64,000 nt of DNA, from NCBI GenBank assembly GCA_023333565.1, contig JAJKFH010001094.1:2046001-2110000 (forward strand), in the 5' to 3' direction. Position numbers and translations under genes: made by a program. This stretch comes from Puffinus mauretanicus. Lineage: Eukaryota > Chordata > Aves > Procellariiformes > Procellariidae. The notes under the pieces are model-generated. The model worked only from the letters and a program-made list of their open reading frames with translations. It had not been told where the DNA came from and did not search any database. Of this stretch, positions 13,261-24,000 are shown piece by piece (position 1 is the stretch's first letter; every line of letters starts with the position of its first letter).

Positions 13261-15981
13261 AGGTCATAGTCATCACTGCTGTTATGTCCTGGGTACAAGT
13301 TGCAGTCAGCCGATCCAGTGAGGATATATTTGATGAAGATGCAGATGAGATGTATCTACTACAGAAAGAATGGAACAGCACCATGAAAAAAAGATTGAAG
13401 GTATTTCTGTAACAATGATTTAATAGTCTTTTTAACCATTTTAGATTTACTGATACATACTTTGATATATGTATGGCTGATTTAAAGGGAAAACTAAGAG
13501 TGCCTGCTTAAAAGTTATTGTGGCTTAGTTTCTTCTGAATGTCAGGAAAATTTAGCAGGGATTTACAGAAACTCTATCGTAGTAGTCTATCAGAGCAAAG
13601 TCTTGTTTTACCAAAAGACATTGGCTCCCTCTGTACAACCATGTAAAAGGTAGTGCTAAATTCTGATGCAAGCTATTTGCTTCATACTTGTAGGTATACC
13701 ACTAGTAAACGTAGGGCAATACAGCTAAACATGCTAATAAAGAAGTATGAGATGTTTGGGTTTTTAAGTAGAGTTCTTCATCAGTCAGATTTAAGATGTG
13801 TGACTCCATGTGCAACCACAATTGGATGTTGCGGTCTGGGTAGTTCTGTGGCTTATTTATTCTCCTAGTGAAAAATACATTTTATGAAAGCAAGTTTCCA
13901 CAGCCCGTCCTTCCCTGGAATTCTACAGGGAACAAGACAACTACATAAACCCAGGTTACTTCAACAGATACATTATCATTCAGAGTGGGGCCAGTAGGGC
14001 TCGTCTGCTCACGGGTGAACAGCATTTGGCTGAAGAACATGAATGGGAGCTGTTGTGTAGGCTGTTGATGAGGAAGGGTATTACAACAGAGCTGTTGTAT
14101 TATTCTCCAAGGAAAAGTTTCCTGCATCTGAGTCCCTTGAAAAGACTGGTTTTCTTAAGGGGCTGTTTAGTGTTCTTACACAAATCCCTCTGGTATTTTA
14201 TGAGTAGATACTGCAAAATTGTAAAACGTTATTGAAGTTGGAGATGTATGTTGGGCAAAATAAAGAAACATTCTTGTTCCTGGCTATTTTTCTAGCAAGG
14301 CCACCAGTTTTCTTCTCTCATGAGCAAATAGAAGTTTTCACTCTTACAACTTGCAATTTTGATGTGAAAAAAGTTAAGAATTATTCTACGTTACATGGTA
14401 ATGTGATTAGAATATGAAGAAATTAATTTGCGTTACAATCATTAGCTGTTTCTTACAGAAAGCAATCACAATGTTATGTGTATTTATATGTGACTCGCTC
14501 CATCATCATTTTTTTTCCGGTATAACTCTTGAATTGAGTAACATCTGGCAAATAGAGAAGCAAGGCTCAATAATTAGTTTTGTGAAAACAGCTAGATGAA
14601 TTATAGACAGGAGAGTACCTCTGCTAAAGGGGAGGCTTTGCAGCCTATGTATTTTTAGATGTCTAGAAATCTCTATGTGGTACTCTTTAAGGAATTTTTC
14701 ATAAAGGAGTTGGTCATCATGAAAGCAGGCATGCTTTCCTGCAGATTTGTCTTATTTTTTGATGTTTCTAAAAATACTTTCCTTATTTTCTGACCTTGTG
14801 GGGATCCTTTTGGAAAAGAACTGGATCTTACAGATCAGTAAATCATAATGCACTGCAAAAAGCATGTTTTGGTTTGGCAGTGGGGGTATAGCTGGGAGCG
14901 ATGTTCAGATCTAGAAGCTGTAATTTAAGACACTGAATACTTGTTTAAACTTTTTTTTATTGTTATGAAATTGTCATAGGTCCAATTTTTCATCTTGTGA
15001 ACAACCTGTTTCACTACTTTTATTATAGGAAGGCTATAGGGATGGAATTGAGGCTGGGAAAGAACTTGCACTCCAGGAAGGCTTTAATCAAGGTTACAGA
15101 CACGGTGCTGAGCTGATGGTTACATGTGGCCAGTTCAGAGGAACCCTGAAGTAAGTTACAAACTCCGTAAGGTTGTGTGTGTGTGGAGGGTGTGTACATG
15201 TGCATGCAGTTTTTTGTTTGTTTTAATTTAAAAAAAGAAAAGTGCATTGTAAATCTGTCCAAAGTGAGCAACCTGAGAATTCTCAGGTCTTGAATACAGG
15301 GAATTGCCTACCTGGGGGTAGAGTGATTATTCTTAAAAATCCTCCTTCAGTTGCTCTTCCAAAATTATCTGAATCTACATCTTTAAGCTTAATATTCAGT
15401 TCTACTGCTTGATTTTCCCAGAAAATGTGAATGAAACATATATACATTTATATAGTATAGATATCATGTCACATTGCTATCTCCCTTCAACAACTGGAGG
15501 TCTGTGTGGGTACCTGTAATTACTTTTTTTTTGTTGTTCTTCACTTTTCAGTGCTCTCTTATCCTGGTGTCATTTTAATGGACATGATTCTGCTTTAAGT
15601 AAGATAAATAATCTTCTTGATGTGGTTGGAAAGCATGAAGAAGATGTGCTTAAGTATCTGAATTCTATTGAACAACAGCCACATCTCGGACACATTTTAG
15701 ATTCTGTTCAGGACATGGACCTTAATCATACAGCTCCAGCTGGGAGAGAGTATAATGAAGCTAAAGCTGGAAAACACGAAGACGTTGGCAGCTCTGGTGA
15801 AAACATTTGTAGAAATAATGGTGAGGTTGGTTCCTTGCAGTCTGAGTGCTGCAAGGCAAACCTCTGCACAGATCGTGAAAGGTCAACCCTTGCTTGGGTT
15901 AAAAAGCAGACTATTTGGCTAGTAGAGCAACTGGGCTTATCACTGGATATACTCCATCACGTCCAGCAACTGGAACATTAG
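13261..15981 (+). CDS. YAE1: YAE1, maturation factor of ABCE1 (gene span from start-codon exon to stop)
   Basis: Coding exons are 13284-13400, 15029-15150 and 15552-15981: 669 bases, 222 residues plus stop, against about 226 in human YAE1. The start MSWVQ is the same as in human YAE1. Exon 1 carries the acidic EDIFDEDADE and QKEWNSTM blocks. Exon 2 carries the Yae1 deca-GX3 motif: glycines spaced GxxxGxxxG, a gap, then GxxxGxxxG (residues about 41-65). Exon 3 holds LLSWCHFN, SKINNLL and a C-terminal WLVEQLGLSLDIL helix. YAE1 pairs with LTO1 to bring the cytosolic iron-sulfur targeting complex to ABCE1 (family knowledge). The exon with the ATG begins after a pyrimidine-rich acceptor at 13260, so the 5' leader is probably spliced from the CpG island at 11.7-12.5 kb. 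The gene converges on MED1L, with 1.7 kb between the stop codons. Confidence 0.95.
13284..13400 (+). CDS. YAE1: YAE1 coding exon 1
   Basis: ATG at 13284 opens 39 codons that end in phase 0 at the donor GTATTT (13401). The start is chosen because MSWVQ matches the human N terminus and an acceptor (cag at 13258-13260) lies just upstream. The donor is weaker than consensus. Confidence 0.93.
15029..15150 (+). CDS. YAE1: YAE1 coding exon 2 (deca-GX3 motif)
   Basis: Acceptor tattatag and donor GTAAGT. It encodes EGYRDGIEAGK and EGFNQGYRHGAEL, the glycine-repeat Yae1 domain shared with LTO1. It ends in phase 2, which matches exon 3. Confidence 0.95.
15552..15981 (+). CDS. YAE1: YAE1 coding exon 3 and stop
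   Basis: Acceptor cttttcag precedes NALLSWCHFNGHD. The middle of the exon is polar and poorly conserved. The end, LVEQLGLSLDILHHVQQLEH, matches the C-terminal helix of vertebrate YAE1. Stop at 15979-15981. Confidence 0.95.
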
Positions 15982-16349
15982 TTTTTCTGTCTCATGGTAT
16001 TTAAAATTACCTCAGCTGGATTTTATTCTCCGTTTGTGGAACATGTACAGGCTGATGCACCACTTCGTTTTAGAGAAATCTGATTTTGATACTTCCCAGT
16101 AGAGGTAATTTCTGTAAATCTTCACCATGTTTTGGCTCCTGGCAAAAAAAACCCTTGCTTTCACTCTTAAATATAACTTTTACAGAAAAGGGAAATTACT
16201 TTTAAAGCTGTACAAAGGTTTAGTAAACATGTTTCTGTTCTGTGTCAGAAGCTATCATTTCACTCTCTCTTTCTCTTTTGGCAGCAGTTTGGAAATGGAG
16301 CAGGTCCCTTAAATAGTCCCTCTAAATAGGTCTCCTCTAATATTTAAAA

Positions 16350-16355
16350 AATAAA
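16350..16355 (+). terminator. YAE1: Candidate YAE1 poly(A) signal
   Basis: AATAAA about 370 bases after the YAE1 stop. A second AATAAA near 17487 would give a transcript overlapping the 3' end of the convergent MED1L gene. Confidence 0.45.
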
Positions 16356-17358
16356 TGCCCAGTGCTATGGACAAACTATTCTTGCAGAATAAGCTGCTCT
16401 TGGTGATATGCTAACTATGCAAAATAGAACAGGATTTGCTGCTGATTTCTAGAGTGCTGTGACTCTCTCTAGTCACTGTATAAAATATAGGAATTTTTCA
16501 CCTTTTGTCCAATTCTTCTTATCTTTTGTAACCACTATGCAGAGCACTTTTTCTTCTTCATACAGTTCTATTTATTTCACTTTTGCTGAAAATACACCAT
16601 TCTCTTCAAATGCAGAATTACTGACAATTCCATTGTTTTACTTTTAGACCATTGACTTTTGCCCTGTTAGAGCACACTGAACACATTAACAGTCTAATGA
16701 ACTTCCTTGTGTTATTTTTGTATTTATTTTGCCAGTCCTTCTAGCCTGAACTCTCTTTCCCTTATTCCCATATTATTTTTCCCAAACTCTTCAAGGAAGC
16801 CAGGTTTATTCACCTTCTCTTAGAAACATGTCAGCCACAAATGCATATTTCTGACAACTTTGTATTTCTGTGCCAACATTCTATATTTACCTCCTTTTCC
16901 TGTTGCTTGCCTTAACTGTAGCTGCAAATTGCTCTGGTCAGGAAGTCTTTTCTTTGTGAATGCCTATCTCTGTTTTACACTAACTAAACTGATTTACAGC
17001 AAGTTAAGAGTTTACAAAGCAGGTCTAGACAGAGACAAGCTGAAATTTTGAACAGCCGACTTACCTATACTTTTAAAAAAAAATTTAAATCACAAAACAG
17101 TTTTATACTTTGAGGCTGGAAAAAAGCTAAGGTAAAAATTACTTGATTTTCAGAGATGGAGTTTACAACTTTCTTACTAAAGACTCTATTATCCTGCCAC
17201 AGAGTTGGTAGACTCAGTGCCACTTCTGAATTAGGGGAAAACAGAACTGCAATTAAGAGTCTCTTACTGAACCTGTTTTTGAAATGGTGGACAAAAATAG
17301 GGCTGTCTGCATTAATTACGTATGTACAAAATTGTTCAAACAACTTTCTTTTTCTCAA

Positions 17359-17364
17359 TTTATT
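17359..17364 (-). terminator. MED1L: Candidate MED1L poly(A) signal
   Basis: AATAAA on the minus strand, about 350 bases downstream of the MED1L stop at 17717. Confidence 0.4.
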
Positions 17365-17716
17365 TAGCATAATGCTGACATGGATAAGCATTACTTTTCT
17401 ACAAATGCATGTGTGTTGTTACAGCCTGTATCACATGTTAGACAGAAATTTCTTCTGTACTGTGGTAGAATATGGTGCAGACAAAAATAAAGGTTACTAG
17501 AGCAGTGTTAGACTTTCCAAATTTGGAAGTTTAAAAAGGCAAATTCAAGAGTATTACTTCTATGTATTTAATAGTGTGCAAAAAGGAAACTCCATTCACA
17601 AATTACTAAGTAGACAGTGAGCTTGCCAAGTTCTCTCCAATGACTTCTGCAAAAGCAATCTACGCCAAGGAAAATATTTCTTTCTTGTTTGATTATCAAA
17701 CAGTAGATTGTGTGTT

Positions 17717-18077
17717 TTACTTATCTATCATAACAGCTTCTGTACTAGCTGTGGAATTACTTTCCTCCACTGTGCACAAAGTTTCTGTGCTTACTGTGGG
17801 GTTACTTTTTTCCATGTTATCACCCAGAGTTTCCAGTTTGGCTGTGGAGAGATTTTCTTTTGGGCTGTCTGTAATACTTGGCTTATCTGTCACTACCAAA
17901 TCTTGCTGACCAGCCACAGGAAGACTTTCTTCAAGACTATTAGAATCCGTAATTTGCTCACATGGTGGTTCAGGTTTTTGTTTCGTGTCTACTTCCATGT
18001 CTTGTGTTTCACTAGCAGCTTTCACCTTGGCAGCGTTCCTGAAAATAGCTCTCATGACAACTGGGACTGACATGCAA
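17717..18077 (-). CDS. MED1L: MED1L last exon and divergent C-terminal tail
   Basis: Acceptor ccttcag, then CMSVPVVMRAIFRNAAK, which matches MED1 CMSIPVTMRAIRRKA. From there homology ends. The remaining ~105 residues are acidic and rich in Ser, Thr and Glu, and they stop at MIDK. MED1 continues for about 1,000 more residues from this point. Confidence 0.93.
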
Positions 18078-21000
18078 CTGAAGGAAGAAATGAAACATTA
18101 GTCACTACTACAGACTTCATCCGTTCTTCAACGTACTTTTTTTTAAACTGTGGCTGACACCTGAATGATAGGTGTGGTGAAAAACAGCACTACCTCCTTG
18201 CATCTTTTTGCCTTGTACAACCTAATAGGCATTACATTGTAACTGGAATGTAACTACATGTGCTATACTGGAAACATATGTTGGCACGATGAAATCAGGT
18301 GCTGGAACTTTGAGCTTAGCGTGCAAAGAAGCTTTGATAGAAAAAGTGAGAGGGTTTGGTCAAAAAAAAAAAGTCATAAGGTGCTTTTAATGAAAACCTA
18401 ATAATATTGAAATATATTCATTCTTGCTGAGTTTTATAATTGTAACTTTAATGTTTTGTATAGGACAGGTACAGAGCATATCTTCTCTAAAACACTATCT
18501 ACACTTAGAGGAGTTTTTTTCCACTCTAACAATAGAGTTACCTGGTTCTGGGAATAGTATCTAGTATCCTGTGACTTAAGAAAGGGCAGGCTAATTAAAC
18601 AGGTTCAAAATCCAGCCTGCATTGATCTTGCTGACATCAAATAGATAATAGTTGTATACTAGCTTATGCCAAATGAATTAGTGCTCTCAGTCCTTTCTCT
18701 AGCGTATGTTCATATATCACAGCAACTTGCCTCTCTTGGAATTTGTTTCAGAAAACAAGCCAGAGACAGCGTTGTAGACATGCCATATACACGTCACCTT
18801 CTGAAAAGCAGTACTGATTGGTATTAGGTATATGTGGAGAAAGTCCTTTCCATGCTATTCTAAGTTATACCAGTCATGAGACTGTCATCAGCCAGAGTCT
18901 TCAGAAAAGCATGTTTACAAAAGAAAAAAGCATCTTTATAAAAGGTAAAACTCTCTTCATTCAAAAGTGTTTCCCTGCCCCACATGCTTTCTACTAGAAA
19001 GAAACACTTTCCATCACTATTAATGTTCAAAATTTTTGAAAGAGATACTTAAGACACTAAAGTAACTTATTCTCACTATTACAACTTTTTACTAGAGTGA
19101 AGTTTTCTGGTTGCTGCATTTATGGCATTGTGAGCACACATATTTCTATTAAATAGACATCTGAGGTTCATTCCATCTGTTATGAAATAAAATAAAACTA
19201 CTTACCGCTTCACAGCTCTTGCTATAAAGTCATCACTAGAATTCAGAGTTGGATCTTGAGGATTTAAATGAAGGCGACATTGGACTTCTCTGGAGGTTAT
19301 AACATCAATTATCACTAAGAAAGAACAGAATATAAGTATTTTGAAATAAACATTGAAAACCATCCTTTCATTCTGATGCTTCAAGAGAGGTAAGACTGAA
19401 GTCAATGGGAAGGGGCTTGCAGCAATGCAATAGACTTGCATAAGACTTGCATAGGACTTGCCTTTTCCTAGTATACTTAAATCAGAAATAGTAGAATTTA
19501 TTACAATTTATTAATTAACTGCAGGCCAAGACAGAATAGGACTTGAATATTTGCATTTACTTTCTGGTTTATGTTGAATACAGAACACTTTTTAGTAAGC
19601 AATTTATACACAAGTGCTACTTTGTGTTTTTCATGCGTTGCACATCATTGAGAGTAGCCCTTAGAATGTATTTGTAACCGAGAAGCATAGTGCAAGAGCC
19701 TAGATAGAACCAAGTCCCTTGTCAGCCCAATAAAGAGGACAGTATCAATTATTCCACACGTACCACAGGCTAAATTCTCTTTCACAGGATGAAGGAAAAA
19801 GACAGAAAAGCTGGTGTTCTTGTGTGGTACCACTTCAAAGCAAAGCAGTTCTGAATCATCTAGAAATAAAATTACTATTTAGTGATATCCACCCATTGAA
19901 CCTGGACTCTTTTTGGCTGAATCACATGCCAGAATTTAAAAAAACTGATACAGTAGAATCTAATTATTCATTACTTTGGCAACTTAGTTTATGCTTATAG
20001 AAGTGTCAGGCCTAGGAGATTTTTAAAAAAAATTATTCAACAGAGTGTAATACTAGAATTAAGGATTTTTTATCATTTAAATTACTCCACAAGTAATGAC
20101 AGCTTTGGCAAGGGAGCAGTAAATCTGTTAACACCCAGCTTAGAAGCTAGTTTCTCTCTAACACTCTGCCATTACTTCCAACCACACAATTTACCTTCAT
20201 TTATATGCTTCTCAGAGACACAGCTGCTAATAAGACTGTTATATGCCACTTGATGTCGAAGAATCTCTATTACGCCAGGCACGCACTTTGGATGGCTAAA
20301 TGGGATTTTACTGACCAAGGTTCCTGCTAAATCTGATTTTTCTGAGCCCTTGTTTATGAAGTAACAGTGCTTTGGGCAATCTGGAAGAGACTGAACAACA
20401 ACTATGGTGATATTTCAAGCACTGAAAACGAGAAAGTAAAGCTTGATGTTGTCAGGCAACTGCACAATCTGAGGGCACAAACAATTTTGGAAGACACACT
20501 TCTAGCATGTCCATCATGTCTTTCTGCATTTCAGTAGAAATACAATCCTTAGAGGAAGCTAAATGAGATCTACTCTCCCTCCGAAATGCATCCAAATTAG
20601 GCGAATATACCCAAAGCCAAGTGGTCAGGAGTTCAAGTGCCACCAATTCTTCCAACTACTTTAAGAAATATTAACAACCAAGATCTTCTCTCAGAAGAAT
20701 ATCGTAGTAGTGCTGCTTGACAGTTGTACAAATAGGATAGCAGTTTTGCCTGAAGTCTCTTTAGGGCATCATATGTTGTTCCTCCCTCCATCACTACTGC
20801 TTTCTTTGGAGAAGCATGTTCGGCTAGAGTATCTCCCGATGATTCATTTGAAGAGGAGATAGTAAGAAAAAATTGCCACCTGTCCACGTTGACAGTAATT
20901 CTATGACAAAATTAGAAGTGCAATATTGTGGTATCTACTTCAGGATGCCAAATGGGAAATGTCACCTTAAGAACAGGGCAGTTAATTAGCAGGGTCTACA

Positions 21001-24000
21001 TTAAGAAAAGCTGAAGAGCAGAATAAAAGAGCTTTTCCTCGTGCATTCATGGAGCAAAAGGGTTTCTCCTACATTCCTTTCAAGGTCAGAATTCAATTTA
21101 ATAATTTATTTCTAGACATAAAATCTTTAAACTCAGAAGCAAAACAATGTCCCAGCTAGTACTAATATTTTAGGAAATTGCTGAAGAGTTACAGAGCCTT
21201 TTGTGTGTATCTAATGAAATGAAAAATTCATCCCATATTATGGGTTTTAGAGAGAGAGCTTTGCTAAACCTTATTTTAGCATGGTGTAAACTTACTACTA
21301 CCTTCTGTACCACCACCTCAAATTCCAAAAACCATGTAGGCAATGGTTCTGCTAACACTGCTAATAGAAGAGAAAGAAGTGCCCTCTTCTTTTGTTGCCG
21401 TGAATTGCAAAATTTATGTTTCCTAGCAAAAAAAATGTAGATCTTTGAAGCTTGTCTTGTAGTTGCCCTGTACATAAGTCTGGCAGAAAGCATCTTAGCC
21501 ACCATTTTCTATTCTAAACCTTTTCCTTTACATCTAATACAGCCTAAATTAAATATTTTTTAATAAACAGTTATTAAAAGGGAAGCCATCTACAGTTAAA
21601 CAACCGTGGCTCTAGATAGTAATTTACATCACTGTCATAACACTTTACACTTTTCTTCCTGCCAGTCTCTTTAAAAGGGATCAGTTTTCTCAGTGTTATT
21701 TAAGAAACCATTTTTCTTAAAACAGCGTGATATGCAGCGTGACATGCACCATGATAAAGACCTTCAAAAATCTAGGTAAGTACCATCTTGGGACTTGCTC
21801 CTCACACCAGCTAATAAGTTTCCTTCTTTTTAAGGCATTAATGATAAAGTTCTGAGCAATTTTTAGACGAGTAAATATTTGGGTTACACACAGACAAATT
21901 AGTATGACTTCAGCAGCCATGCACACAGTGTTTCATTAATGAGGATGAGAAGATCACTTACTTGAAAGGGTCTAATATGGTTTCATAAATAACTTTAACT
22001 ATTTCCTAAAGAGCATTTAAATACTGTTGGGATTCTGGGAAGTCTGCATTGCTTGCTTATGGGGAAATAGAATTCAGTATATATCTTGCACAAGGGCAGA
22101 GTGTGTGTCAAATGCACATTATACTCACCACAAAGAAACAGGATTTATGTGTAGACAAGTCTTCACTGCATTTTTCTTTAAGGGTAGACTGAACAATCAG
22201 CTCATATAGAGGAGCTAGTTTCAAGCCAGCAATCTGAATTCCTGAAACCAGGTGATTTTTTTATTAGCATTTAGGTTATGACTGTACATGAAAGCTAATA
22301 TTAAAAACAAAACCAATGTTTTGAAAAGACAAAAACATTAATCTCCTTTCTTATTCCCTTTTTTGCTGATGGGAATTTGAGGTAGAGTGTTTAACAGCTT
22401 TGCCTGTAATTGTCGTATCTTTCTTTGAACTTTTGTGTTTTGCACTGGTTGCTAAGATGTTACACTTGGGCTTACAGAACAGAACACGTTCAGCCCCAGA
22501 AACCAGTTTTTCCTCTTACAACATTAACAAAGGAAATAAAAAGCAAATAAGCAATACATAGTCACAGAAGTACTTAGTCTTAAAAACAATTACAACATGC
22601 CTGTGAGCCTCTGTATCTCTTCAATAATGGATGAGGACATAGGAATAGGCTGGTGAAACTTCAACACAAAAAAAGCTGGCAAATTTGTGCTGAGTTCATC
22701 AGTCAGTGGCAAAAAAGCAGGGTTGCTGGGAAAAAAAACAAAGAAGTCAGAATGAAAGCTTGTTACAGAAATTGACATAACAAGGACTCTTAGTGCAAGG
22801 CCACTATCAGGTCCTGAGCAGTTTACTACATTCCATACTTCTGTCTTGAGAGAAGTTTTGCTTGATAAATGCAACTATAGCCTTTAATGTTTTAAAACAA
22901 GGTTAATGTAAACATTGGCAGAAAGGAAAAGTGAGCTACCAGAAAATGAGGAACAGTACACAAGGATGTTTGCTATAAATCATTCTATAGTGATTTATTT
23001 TGGGGAATGACTTCAGACTTTCTCTCCAGCCTAGCACTGAAGTAGAGAGAGATGAGGTGTCAGTATCCACGGTGGGATGACAAACTATTTTGTATAGTTA
23101 AGGTGTAATATCCCTCAATATATGCTTTATTTGTTCTGAAACTACGCAGGAGTTGCTTGTTGAATACTAGGAAGTTAAGTAATACTGTTCTAGTGGCTCC
23201 TTCTGGCTTCAAATCTATGAATAAATCTATAGTTCAATGCAATTGACACAGTTAAATATGAACACAATAACTTGAAAGTCCATTTGGGAAAACTGTAAAA
23301 GCCACAGGTTATAGAGGGTGTAGCTATGGAGCATAATGCTATCAATAAAACAGAGCTTCCTGTTTTAGCAGAGGCTAAATGTAAGTTATGCTGAGGTTAG
23401 TGCCAATGACTTGTAAATCCATTTCTGTATTGAGAAGTGTCCAGAGCCTCACCCGTCCTCTCCAGCTTGAGAACCTACAAGCAGTGGAGAAAGAGGAAGT
23501 TTGTGGAGTGTATCTGTGCCTTCAACAGTTACAACTGTTTTTGTTCCACATGCCTGAGAACCTGAGGTGGAAAGAGAAGTGCGTTATTTCCCTTGTGTCA
23601 GTGTAGATTAATCCTATGCGTACAAAACACGCAATGGTAAGGTCTTTTAAAGGTCAGATCGAACTGACAGCCACAATGGCTTGGGCAGCAAGGAGAAGCC
23701 TGCACAGACCACACCCAAAATGCCAAAGCTGCCCAATGGTGATAGCAGCAGTAGCTGCTTTTGGGACATGCCATGAAACAGATCAAGCAACCCCCAGTCA
23801 TTGTCATGCTGGCTAGGCAGTTATTTTGTTTGATACCACTCTCACTTCAATTTGGGTTAACAGCCAAGAAACGGGGAAGTAGTTTCCAGATGTACGTTAT
23901 AATTGGGCTAAAGTGCATCACACAAATCATTCTGCTAAACTAGAATTTTAAATCTTATTTATGTTTCATTAATGAACTTTGCTTAATGGAACAGGCAGTG

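Noticed and set aside
17640..18070. Plus-strand frames at 17640-17909 and 17708-18070
   Set aside because: Antisense shadow of the last MED1L exon.
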